Assembly (NCBI GenBank): GCA_933228895.1
Contig: OW121850.1
Location: forward strand, 29,149,773 to 29,213,772
Origin: Platycnemis pennipes
Taxonomy: Eukaryota > Arthropoda > Insecta > Odonata > Platycnemididae
Direction: 5' to 3'
Length of the DNA: 64,000 bases
The notes beneath the pieces were generated by a model that had not been told where the DNA came from, made no database searches, and saw nothing but the letters and a program-made list of their open reading frames with translations. The position numbers and the translations under genes are program-made. This document shows, piece after piece, positions 23,486 through 34,893 of this stretch; within the stretch, counting starts at the first letter, position 1, and each line of letters begins with the position of its first letter.

Positions 23486-25200
23486 GGAGGACCCAAGTTT
23501 GGATTCCGGCGCTGGCAGAGATTTGTCATAGTTAAACCGGTCACCGATTGAGCGCTGTGTGGTGAGCAATTGAAGCTCAGTTCCGTTCCGTTAATGGGAA
23601 TTTTGTGGTGTTTTTAGGGTACAATGTAGCAGAAGAAATCCATTAGCGATTTACACCTTAGGCCAATGCACGGTTTCACCCTGCATCCCGAAAAACACCT
23701 ACCCAATTAACAATCACCTATCTATCCTCAATGCTGCAAATGCCTTTCACTGTCAGTTACCTTCCCCACATTAATACTGTAAAAATTACTTAGTTTTTAT
23801 CCACCCTTGTTGCCCTGTTAATTAATGAATCCTAAAAAGTAATGCGCTCAGGCAAATGGAGACAACAATGGGGTCGTTTACATTATTTTTTTTTTGTAAA
23901 ATAAAAAGACCCGTTTTTCCGTTTTTTGTTCCGTCAATTATTTCTCGAGTTCTAAGCGGCGAAAAACTGATGTTTTTAACCCATTCGGAAATGTGGGCGT
24001 GGTGCAACCTCTGACCTATATAGACTTCGTCCAATCACAACTGAGCCCGCGGAGCTACTTTGCCTTATCACAAATGGGGGGAAACAGCTGACTTTGCTGA
24101 TAGGAGCAGTTGCGACAGCATCTGTGCGAATAGACCTTCCGAGAACCCCCTCCAATCCCTTCCCTTCCCCTAAAAGCAGTCATAGACGTGAGGAAAATGA
24201 CGTCAATGATACCAAAGCAGCTTTCTCGGTGGGCGTCACCTTTTGCTTATTTTATTTTTAGATTTATGAGCGAATGGTTGTGGTTAGAAGATTGATATTT
24301 TTCTCTAAAATTCTGTTTTCGTTTCCATCTAACAATTTCGTGAACAAAATTGCGATTTCGGTTCCGAGTAAACAGAAGTAAAAAGTGCATTGCTACTTGC
24401 TAAGTCGAGTCCAAGCGTGTAGTTCATTGTGTCACGGCATTTCTCCCTTTTTGGAGTGATCATCTCCAGGAGCGAATTATTTGGCTCACGCAACGTCGTC
24501 TGCAAAGACTTCCGATGAAGGCGAAAAGGACGTAGAGTTGGCCCCACAGTACAGCCCACTCATACTCACACCCCTAAATCAACTTGGGATTCAGCAAAAA
24601 AATTAGCCTGCGTAATGAAGGGAAACAAAGAAAACTTCCTGAGAATAAATACTACTAAAAGCATTTCACTGTAATCAAATCATTGATTTCGCGAATACTG
24701 ATCACAATTCCGCTCTTCTTTTTCACTCTGTACGCTGAGTAAATAACCTACATAGTAATTTATTTTAAACGATTTCGGCTTCACAGACACCGCATTTGAT
24801 ATTTGCACCTAGAAAAGGACTTCAGAGGTCAAAATAGCGAAGAGAAAATAAAATATTTCTAAATATAAAATATGCTGCTCCCCCAATTAAATCAAAAACT
24901 TTGTTGCTATATTCCACACCTTAATAGTAAATCAAGACAGGTTTCATCCATAAAAGGACATCAGCAGTGTAGATTACACAGAGCTTATAATGTCACAGAA
25001 GATGAATATGATTGTCGCAAAGTCACTATATAGTTTATGGCGATCCTTTTATTAGCATCAAAAAATCCTATTTCTCTCCCACAGCATTACACCCTAAGAA
25101 AAAAATAATTTCCGTCAGCACGAAGCCCGGAACCACGAATTTCCGGAAGCATAAGTAATCATAGTATTCCAATTTAATATAGATTAAATGCATCCATACA
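23486..25200. other. Intergenic; possible old SINE head at its start
   Basis: AAGTTTGGATTCCGGCGC at about 23496 resembles a pol III B box. The remainder is AT-rich with short frames. I see no supported gene. Confidence 0.35.
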
Positions 25201-25690
25201 TTCCTCCCTCATTGTTAGCTCAAGTCGTTCTGGTAGGTCCTATTTCTCCTAAATCCGTCATCATTTTGTCCAGGTAATTCTTCCTTTACCCTCCTCTTGG
25301 GGTCCTTCCTAAATTTTTTGTTAATTATGTTCCTGACAAGTCCACTTTTCCTTAGAATACATCTAATCCATCTGCTCCTTATCTGTCAAAATGTACTCCA
25401 TACTTCCTGTTTTTCCAGCATTCTTTTATACTTTTCATTCTTCGTCAAATTTTTCAGTATTACCCCAAAAATTAATTTTTCAAAGTGCTCTATTCTTTTA
25501 TTTACAGTTTCCTCAATGGTTTCAGTTCCTGATCCTTAGGGTGTCATGAACTTCTTTCTTGCTTTTCACTAACCCGAACAGACGGTTGGTCTTTTCATCG
25601 TGAATGCTTTCTTAGCATAAGTTACTAATGGCTTCATTCCACACTCTATCCAGTATCATATCCTTCACCACACATACCTCTGATAGATGG
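25200..25690 (-). pseudogene. Diverged LINE reverse-transcriptase C-terminal fragment
   Basis: Minus-strand translation in shifting frames gives RLFGLVKSKKEVHDTL, then RSRWIRCILRKSGLVRNIIN, then KMMTDLGEIGPTRT. The order W-I-x-x-I-L-R-K-S-G-L-V-R-N-I-I-x-K followed by a basic G-R-P-R-like stretch matches the C-terminal region of arthropod endonuclease/reverse-transcriptase LINEs, like the GHILRHDGLMKTIVEG segment of the copies at 43-57 kb. Many stops and shifts mark it as old. It is clearly a different family from those copies. Confidence 0.5.
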
Positions 25691-26309
25691 TTTAGGGATC
25701 AATAAACAAGCCGCACTACACCGAATTCATCACTTATCTTTCGCCTACATCTTTACCAAGAGGTTACGGTAGTCAATTGCCTTCCGTGTTCGTAAATATC
25801 CGCTTCGCTGAAGCAATTGTCCCGCTTATGCCCTTACTACCATGCCCATTTCAGCTGCCCAAATAAAGATGATGAAAATAAATGCCGTCTTGCGCAGGCC
25901 CCGCTAGAGGTGACGAGTTGAAAGATCGCGCCATTCTCACAACTGCAAATCGGCATCAGGGCTCTAAAAATAGCCCTACGGGTCACAACATCCGTGCGCC
26001 AGCCGCGGCAGGAAAACCCCAAAGCCAGCGGGAAGGGGGTGGGTGAAAATAATGGGTGGTGGGAGAGGAGGAGGAATGATGGGATGAGGGGAGAGGCCGG
26101 GTACCCCAAGGGTCACGCGGTGGCCCGCTTGAAATACCTCCGACGAGTACTCCGGAGAGCCGGCGGAGGTCCGCTAAACCGGTAGAAGACGGGAGACCGA
26201 GCGTCTCATCCGAGCAAATTATTAGCGAAAAGCATCTTGGCTTGGATACAGGCGCTGTTTCACCGTGCGCGGAATTTCGGATGTCGAATATCTGATTAAC
26301 ATAAAATGT
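25691..26309. other. Intergenic with a small GC-rich block
   Basis: 25880-26200 is GC-richer and has minus-strand frames (25837-26109 and part of 25983-26402). Their products are rich in Ser/Pro/Phe and match nothing known. The second frame runs antisense through the SINE and is therefore not a gene. Confidence 0.35.
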
Positions 26310-26381
26310 GACTACGTGGCGCAGCGGCAGCGAGTCTGACTCCAGATCAGAGTATTGTGTGTTCAAATCACGTCGGGGTCG
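26310..26381 (+). pseudogene. tRNA-Trp-like sequence (SINE head)
   Basis: It is very close to a normal cytosolic tRNA-Trp(CCA), with no intron. The A14-type acceptor mismatch, the weakened T stem (two G-T pairs) and the directly attached SINE tail, with no T-run terminator straight after it, argue that it is a SINE head and not a working tRNA gene. Confidence 0.7.
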
Positions 26382-26450
26382 ACCTAGTTTTCCCCCCGTC
26401 ACACACCTTTATGGTGGCTTGCAGGGTGTTATGTAGATGTATGATGTATA
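26310..26450 (+). mobile_element. tRNA-Trp-derived SINE, essentially full length
   Basis: A head of 72 nt (26310-26381) folds as tRNA. Acceptor GACTACG/CGGGGTC has one mismatch and one G-T pair; anticodon stem TCTGA/TCAGA is perfect with anticodon CCA at 26342-26344; the T loop is TTCAAAT. Box A TGGCGCAGCGG and box B GTTCAAATC are intact. A short linker with CCCCCC is followed by CACACACC, GGTGGCTTGCAGGGTGTT and ATGTAGATGTA. This tail matches the LINE 3' end at 23044-23103 (complement). The whole unit is only about 140 bp. Confidence 0.82.
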
Positions 26451-28030
26451 TGAATTTGTTTAATTCGGCTAAATGCTTGAATTAGGATTTCTCAGATAAT
26501 TGGGCAGCAGAGAGCCTTGTTATTCACCGACAAAAGTCGAATGTTTGCCACACAAAGGAAATAATCTCTTTGAGCATTCCCCTCTTTGAGCATTTTAAAC
26601 TACGTGTTATTGAATTATAGAACGGGGTACGATTATTTGTGGAAAAAAGCTACTAATGACACAAAGGCTGGTAGGAGGAAAGTAAGACAATGGACAAATG
26701 TAAAGTTAGTGCGAATTGAGAGAATGAATAATATTCTGAATCACTAGAGATTATCGTTATAAGGAGGTGGAATATTTCGCAAAATTTAAGGTGGATTGCT
26801 TTATGAAAGATGCTAAAAACCTAAAAGAAAAAATTGTATGCACAATGGTGAATTACGGCGTGGGCATAAAATCAGAAATACTTTGAGGTGGAGAGGTTCC
26901 AAAAGCAATCCTTTTACCTTGCAATCAGCGAAAGTAACAACGGCGATATAAGTTACGGAAGAGTTAATTGATTACAAAAAGTACTTCCATGTTATTCTTA
27001 TTTTACACGTGAGTATTACTTCTTGATATATAAGATACAAGCTTCATTGTTTTGGATATTTCTTAGGTTATTTGGAATACTACCGAAAATATTCTGAATC
27101 CATTTATTCTCGGGTTGCGTTTATTACAGCGTTTGTTCAGTGCCTGCCCCGTAAGAATGAAATGGCGATTTCAAATAAGAAGCTGCATTTCACGTGAAGT
27201 TGTTTTGCCGCCTGTGCTTATTTAATAGACCCGACAGTAGTAGTGTACGCTGACGATATAAGATGACGCTTACGCACGCGACGGTATCGTATGCCTGTAA
27301 TGGAGTAGCCACCAGCCATTCACACTTGCAGTGGCTCGCAGGGCAGAAGGTAGAAAGAGGTTAATCATAGGACCGAATACTTTAAGGGAACTCAAGTAAA
27401 AATCAATTCGCGGCAAATGGTTATATAAGGCCGTCATATTCGGTGGTTAAGAAGCCAGGCCGGAAGCAAATTGGAACTTGAAATCATTTACAGTGTCACA
27501 TTCCTTTTGACTCAAAAATTTTTATCGGTTGATGCTCCATTATGCCAACAAGCCATACCTTCACGTTTCTTCCTATAATTCAAGAATACTTTACCCGTAA
27601 GATTTCACGATTTTCAGCCCGATCCGCGCATTCAATTCTGCGATAAAGAGCAATCTCACGGATAGCAATCACATAATGGAGTAAGACATTTGCACTTTCC
27701 ACCGAGTGGGCGACCTTTTTTCCGATGCCGTCGTCGACGAATCCGAAGGGTTAAGTTTTTTCGGAATAGAAATGTCTCCAAGTCGACTCGGAGTGTGTCT
27801 GATAATGCAAAAGAATGTGTTCAACTCCAATGTAATGACTGGGTTATGAATTTATGCATTCTCCATGCATGCTTGCACGAATCCGAGGGAAAAATTATTT
27901 TAAAATGCTTGCGCCAGAGTGCGAAGCAGTTAGTAGTTTGCGAATACCAACTATTTACATTAGTTTTAGTTTCAACTTTACATTAGTTTTAATGCTCAAA
28001 CTGATTGGATTTTAATCCACTATGTAGTCT
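26451..28030. other. Intergenic; short direct repeats only
   Basis: CTCTTTGAGCATT occurs twice with a 16-bp offset at about 26570-26598, and TTTACATTAGTTTTA twice at about 27954-27990. The frame 27690-27986 (+, 98 codons) matches no known family. Confidence 0.35.
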
Positions 28031-28135
28031 ACGCTAATGGTAAGGAGAACACCAAAGCCATGCTTTAGGCGGAAATCGAACCCGTAACCATTGAGGTGCG
28101 AAGTCAGCTCATTGCCATACTAAGCACAGTCTCAA
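28030..28135 (-). repeat. tRNA-derived SINE (degenerate, copy A)
   Basis: Minus strand has a box A-like TATGGCAATGAGC, a short arm, and box B GGGTTCGATTTCC about 35 bp later, followed by AAAGCATGGCTTTGG. The region after the B box resembles that of the copy at 28415-28530. Confidence 0.5.
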
Positions 28136-28414
28136 CTCTCAGTAATCGTAAATGTTAGGGACGAGGGCTAGCATATTGCAGTAGTGCGATTTATGTTTAT
28201 ATGTCCCAACTGAGAAGATTATATTGCACCCACTTACCTAAGTAAATAATGTTTATTGCACATATTAATTTTATGCATGCCATTGGGTTTACAATATGTT
28301 TTTGATTACAGATTACTATTTTTATTTTTTAATAAATACAATTCTTCTCATTTCCCGTTGATCCCTGCTCGCCTTCTCTAACACAAATAAATAGAATAAA
28401 TTAATTAAAAACAT

Positions 28415-28530
28415 TCCGGTACAGGCGACCAAGACCCTAAGCCATAATACCGAGACGGGATTAGAGCTCATGACTTTTGGATCGTCAGACAGATACACTA
28501 CCGGCTAAGATAACAAGCCCCACAGCTAGC
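28415..28530 (-). repeat. tRNA-derived SINE (degenerate, copy B)
   Basis: Minus strand TTAGCCGGTAGTG (box A-like), TGAC...GTCA arm, then AGCTCTAATCCCG (box B-like) and TATGGCTTAGGGTCTTGG. The downstream TATGGCTTAGGG compares with CATGGCTTTGG in copy A, and both are in the same orientation. Confidence 0.45.
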
Positions 28531-31500
28531 AAACTACCTTCAAGGAAAGCTACCTTTAAGAAATATTTTTCTTGTCCAGAAATGAATGACAAGTGGAGAT
28601 GTAAGTTTGAATATTAGTCAACGCAATATTCAACTCCTCTAAGAAATCCTTTATGGACGTCAAATGTTTTTTTCGGCCTCTTCTTCCCGGAGTAACACTC
28701 AATCACGCTACAGTGAATCTCTTTGCCCTGAAACGTCATATCTCCCTTTACACCAACGCCCTCCTGATGATCTGAGCGCGAATTCTCGCCCCCGAGATGG
28801 CATAATCTTGCTTTCGTTCCCTTTACTGGCGCCCTAAAAACCAGCATCTCAAAAAGACGGGTCATCACAGCTTGCCTGAGCTCCCATTCGACCTCCCAAA
28901 TTCGTGGCGTCATTCATGGATGAGCGCCCCAGAAAGGAGGAATGTAACGCGGGGAGGAAAACCTTGCAACGCCGGAACGACGAGGGACATATGAGAAAAG
29001 AAATGCCTGCGATGACCTTGGGTCAGCCTCTCAGGCCCATTTGTTCGGTACAGACCCACGTCTTGGATTATCCGCGTTGAATAGCCCGGGCCATATTGTA
29101 TCACGCTAGGAAAAGAAAAGGCCGGATGAAAACGAGCTCTCCTATATTTTCCATTCAAGAGTTTTCTTTGCCTAAAATACGCTTCGTAAAAATACAGGAG
29201 TAGAATTCTGAATGTTTTTCTCGACAAAAAGACTGGCTAGCCAGTCTTCAAGCTTCAAGGTATCAAATCTGTGACAATGCAGATTTGATATGATACCTAC
29301 ACATGGTTTCAATCTTTTTTACAAAAAATCTTGATAAAATTGAATGGTATGAAGACTGATATAATACTCATAATTTTAACATTCTTTATAAAAATCTTGA
29401 TACAACTGGAACATATAGGATACCTTTCTTTTCAAAATTATCATCATTCCCTCATCATCACCGAAAGCCATCACTATTATTTCTTTTAAATATTGCTTAC
29501 ATAACTTCTATTTAATGGGAGATATAAGCGACAGCTAAGATCTTAGGCACTTTTGAGTGCAAGTGGATGATTGGAATAGGCACGGATTTATGGAGTGTTG
29601 GAAGGGGGGAGAAAAACATTCAAAGTCAGCAATATTAGCCTCTTAGACTCTAATGAAATTCACCTAGAGGTCAAAGTTTTGCATCCTAACCAGCACACGG
29701 GACATTGAACTTGAATTGTTCTCAACAATGGACTCAAGTAGTGACAGGTATGACTCAGAAAAAACTGCCACTGCAGGGATTTAATCCCGGCCAACATCAT
29801 GGAGATGGAGTACTCTTTTCACCACAACTACTCCATATCCTTGCTGTTATCAGTAACCAGAGAACCTGCATCGCAGTTTTGAATCACGCTTTGGCTTTGG
29901 TTGCTGTTTATCAGAGTTTGAGGATATATTAGACGTTAGAATATAATCTAAGCCGTTGGAGCACCAGAAACCTATATTTACATCTAGTCTTTATCCCCTT
30001 ACGTTCCCATATTCTTGCCACTTACAAAAGTAAACGGTAGAACTGTATTATATCCCAGTTTAGGATCTCATAACTTTCATGTCAATTCATACATTAATAT
30101 CTCTAAATTACCTATCTCAACTTCAACAAACACAATTTTCTACAAGTATTTCGGAACCGTGAATATAATTTGCGCCTTATTTTTTCGTCCGCCATAATCA
30201 CAAAATATTAGATATGGAAATAGTAGTTTAAAATATTTGGGACGATCATTCTTCCATTCACTACCATGAAGCTCAAGTATATTATATCATAACGTATTTT
30301 TATAACAATATTAGATTTGCTTGTTAAGTTTATTAATTTGTATCGTTAAATAAACTTAAAACAAGCTTTCCATTACTACACTTTTCACAATAAATCAGTG
30401 TTTAATGTATCAAAAATTAACTCATCCGTACGAATTTGTATTTTCAATAGTATAAATGATACGAAAATTAGTTAGAAACATTACGGACCATTATGCACCC
30501 ACAATACGAAAACAACTGAACAAATAAAGTGGGAGCAATTGCATGAAAATAAGGGAAAATTATTGATGACGCTAAGTTTGACTTTTACTTTCGGGATGTT
30601 TTTCAACATGGGACGTCCAAACTGGAATGCGTGGTGTAAAAGGCATGGTTTGATGATTTTAGTCTAATATTTTACGGTTTAATTTTGCCGCAAGGTGTCT
30701 CTGGTGACGCTCTGGATCAAAATTAATTTCACTTTCACCAGAAGTAATTTAAATAATGTTGATTCAGCATAATAGAATCAATCACAATTGAATTTGAAAG
30801 GGAATCAATGGTGTCAACACATTTTACAACATTTTAATTCTGAACCATGCATTTGAAAAACCTCAAGTGGTTTGCTGCATTCCTCTTCAGTCCCATAGTC
30901 TCTTCAAAGCGCTTTTTGCGGCGTTATCATCGTGGAACGTCCCCATCCCTCAAGTAACTCAGGCGACCGCAAACAGAAACCATAAATTTTGCAGTGCAGC
31001 GGGATTTTTCCCTCACCGGGGTGAAACGTCAGCGTCGTCGGCTCCAGGAGAGTTATTTACGGTCTCTTAACAAAGCGGAGACACCAATTAGCGGCAGCTG
31101 ACGACGAAAACCGGCGAGAGAGAGACACCGTCCAAGCCGCCTGATCCGACACCGTAATTTTCGCTAATCCACTCGCGGTGGCCGGTCGCGTTAACGTGGG
31201 ACGCCGAGGCGGCAACCTATTTAAGGACTGAACTGGGAAGATGGCAATTAGGGATCCTGGCTTGCGAGAGATCCGTACAATTGTCGAAGGGGCGTCGCGT
31301 TTTTGTCCAAACGCATGCATCTTCGTAATTTGTCATCACAATGGACCTTAGTATGGGCCCGTAACAGCTGATACGTGAATGCATGGAAGAAGGCATAGGA
31401 ACACTGAGACTCTAAACTAACAAAAGAGGTCGATTTTTGATGGAGATTTGATGTTTACTCATTTGTATAACATTTATCATACTCCATCACTGTTCTTCAA

Positions 31501-34468
31501 TGCTAAAATTGGTTAACAGTAGCATTATTTCTCGTTCACTGCTAGCTCAGTTAGGCCTGGTTGCATCTACCTTTCAAATCCTTTTTTATAAACAATGATT
31601 TTATCGTTCTGCTTCATGGAGAGTGTACCCTTTAAATTTCGGCAGTTGTCGATTGAATTATGCTCCTGAAAATTACACTAATGCTCAGGTTATTTCCAAT
31701 CTAACAACTTTTTTTTTGTTCGTTCCTCCAACTCCGTTCCAAGGGTACATTTCCGCATTATACCTTCCTTCTCTATCAATATGACAGCGAAATGTGAAGT
31801 AAAAAAATAGGAAATGGAAATTAACAATGGGTTGGTTTTAAAAATAATTTTTAATTTCAGCAGGTTTAATTCTAGAAATTTATTTTATGCACCGTCTTTA
31901 TGTAGAGAGTTTCACCTTTTTGCAAGGTTCTCCTTTTTTCCATCACGAGTTTATTGAGCTAATTTTATTGCGAAAGGTAAGAAGGAATGATTTTTCGTTA
32001 ATTTCTTCAAAATGTGGACGCCAGTTGGGAACTGTATAATTTCTTCAAAATTGGTATTGAGGATGAGATTATTTTCCTTCATTTTCTTTAATGTGAGTTT
32101 CTCACTTAACCGTAATTAACTGAGCACTTCAGTAAAAAAACGGGAGGCTAACATGTTTTTATTGCTAATGAGCAACCGATTACCTATTGCTACCCAAAAC
32201 ATTCAGGTACTCGAGGTAAAATCTTTCGTTTAAATTCATAAAATATAACAATAAAATATGAACTAAATCCGCCCAGAATACTAAAGAGGATGTCATGCAT
32301 TTTTGTGCTAATACGTAGAAATATCAGTGGTATTAAGCTGTTCCTTTTATTAGCATACGGACAATACCTTTTATACATTTGCATTGGTCATGGCGTTCAA
32401 TACTCTTTGCGAAAATGTGTGAGAGAGTTAAAGTTTTAAGATGCAAATAAATTAGTGGCTTGATGGCCTGAATATTTCGTGGCAATAACCAACATTTATA
32501 TCTATAAAATGCCTCACCAATCCTCAAGTTATGACCTTCAGATAAAAGTAACTTCCAGTTTTTATATGCAAAATACATTCTCACGTTGAAAATATAAGCA
32601 TAAATTCATGGCTGTGGCAATTTTTATCTTTAAATCCATAATTCTTTCGTGATGAACAGTCGAAAACAATCCATAACTTACAGATGGTAAAGGGAGTACT
32701 AATATTTAAGGTACTTAACATTTTAACTTTTGCAAAACATTTGACATATCATAACAAATGGATTAATGTTTTATTAATAAGTATATTCGATGCTTTTTAC
32801 CAATATGTGAGTATTAAATCGATTTGTAACCAATGTAAAACAACGTTTTTAGGGTATTATGAAATCTGAAAAAGGCCTCAACCAACAGCGTATTGCCATT
32901 AAATTTATTCGTATGGCACAGATGCAGGAATAGCCCCATTATCATAGAGAAATAATATTCATTAAATATAGCCATGAAATAAAAAGTAACTATTGACGAT
33001 AAGGTACGGTGTAAAACAGTTACATTAAGTAAAGAAGTTATAGGGTACGTGCACGTTACACTACCAAGTTAATAATTTTGTAACACAATACGTTTCTCAG
33101 AAAATATTTGATATCATCAAACTTACGCCAAAGCATTCTTCAAAATCAAAACTGGTTTTGTAGACTCACGTACAATCTTTTACTAGATCAGTCACTTCAC
33201 ACCTTAGAATTTGGACTGAATGGCGTTTCAATACGCGTTCACACTCCGAGAAGAAGTGACTCGGGTGGAGTCTCGGAGTACGCGGAGGCGATGCTCAGTC
33301 AAGTGGTCAGTGGTCAAGTGAACAACAATGAGCTCCCCAATGCAAGACGCAACACCTTGAGATTAATAGGAGCAGTTTATGATCTACATTTCCGTCGTCT
33401 TCCACGGTTCCTTATAGTTCTCTTCTTCTTGAAATTGGTTCCTTGCGATGATATGATGCAGGGAAATTTTACCAACTTTTAGTAATATTTAAATGTAGGC
33501 ATTTAATTTAACTTATTCTATTTAAATTTATTTTATTTACGATATATATATAAAACATTTATATTTTACCATTTAAGTATTTTTTGGCAAACGCATCCAG
33601 GGATGGACCACGGGTACTAACTCTACCTCGGGAAAGGGTATTGTATTTGTTTTACGATTTAGTAAGGTTTGGCGATGCGATGACCTAACCTTATTCTGCT
33701 AAAGATATGAATACCATTCGGAGGCATTAAATGGGCTCATAAAACAAATTCATTCCAGTAAGATGAGCAAGCTATTTTTAGCGAAACAGATTTTGGTACG
33801 TGTATATGGCGGTATTACATGCATTTCCAAAAGTGTTTCCTACTACTACATCCGGCATAATAGCCAACAAATACAGGAATGAATAAACAAAGTCCAATTG
33901 TCAGTTACACACTCGTTTCCACTATCCGATTTATATATAAGATTTAAACACATGAGTCTAAACGGTATTGTCATCTCAAATAATTCGTCGTTCGAATCAG
34001 CAACTATTACTTACTTTTTCATGGCTAAGCTAGCGTGTAGAATATTCGAAGAAGCAGGAAGAATACTCACCTACTATTCCGAGGGTAAAGGTTTGAATTC
34101 CGGTGGTGATGTGGGTAGCAGCAGCAGCCGTTAGGATATGGATTCTTTTGTACCCTTAAAGTGCCTTTTCCAGCTTCTTCCTTCGAGTTCCTTTTTAAGC
34201 TGGGATATTTTGCAAATACCTATTCATCTTCTTTCGCTAATATTCTATTTTTTGTTGCAGTGCTGTCTTAAGTCATCTTTGTGCCTTGTTTGTTGATGGA
34301 TTTTTGAGTTTTGCGTGAGCCTGAGCACCTGGGTGCTTTTCGTCATTTTTGATTGATTCCTCGCAATGGTTCTTGTTCAACATATTTCCTTTGGCTATAT
34401 ATTTTATGTGAATATGTAGTTGGAGTGTTCGTTGCCGTTGTGTAGATCATATGTATTCTGAAGAATTG
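28531..34468. other. Long intergenic stretch; one GC island, no recognised genes
   Basis: 28614-29227 holds two adjoining minus-strand frames (99 and 105 codons) in moderately GC-rich DNA, matching no family I know. 30940-31320 is a compact CpG-rich island (ACCAATTAGCGGCAGCTG near 31083). 31500-33100 is AT-rich and empty. 33108-33482 (+, 124 codons) is an unrecognised frame. A B-box-like GGTTTGAATTCCGG occurs at about 34090. Confidence 0.35.
29229..29248. repeat. Perfect 20-bp palindrome with adjacent inverted repeat
   Basis: AAGACTGGCT followed directly by its complement AGCCAGTCTT. Just downstream, AGGTATCAAATCTG (about 29258-29271) is answered by CAGATTTGATATGATACCT (about 29279-29297), a second imperfect stem. 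This could be the end of a foldback or MITE-like element. Confidence 0.8.
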
Positions 34469-34893
34469 TGGGAGGATATTTGGCTTTTTCTTCAATTAAT
34501 CTGGTTTAGACAGAAGAAAATATTGGTTGCCGCTAGGTTTTGTTGCATTTATAAAAGCAGAATTCAATTATGATACAATATTACTATTACATAGTTGCTG
34601 TGTGCCAAGATTTGCAATATTTAGCGGAGTATCAACATGGATTATGGATGGATGAATTTTGTTTTAGAATATTTTTTGTATGGGGAGATATTTGGCTTTT
34701 TCTTCAATAATCTGGTTTAGACAGAAGAAAATATTGTTTGCCGCTAGGTTTTGTTGCATTTACAAAAGCTGAATTCAATTATGATACATTATTCCTATTA
34801 TATAGTTGCTATTTGCCAAGATTTGCAATATTTAGCGAAGTATCAACGCGGGTAATGGGTGGATGAATTTTGATTTACAATATCTTTTGTATG
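34469..34893 (+). repeat. 212-bp tandem duplication, two copies
   Basis: The stretch from GGATATTTGGCTTTTTCTTC (about 34474) recurs at about 34686. Shared blocks include TGGTTTAGACAGAAGAAAATA, GCCGCTAGGTTTTGTTGCAT and CCAAGATTTGCAATATTTAG. The two copies differ at perhaps one position in ten. Neither copy has a coding signature. Confidence 0.88.

Noticed and set aside
26310..26381. Functional tRNA-Trp gene
   Set aside because: Acceptor mismatch, weakened T stem and the attached SINE tail point to a SINE head.
25983..26402. 139-codon minus-strand ORF
   Set aside because: Its N-terminal part is the antisense of the tRNA-Trp SINE.
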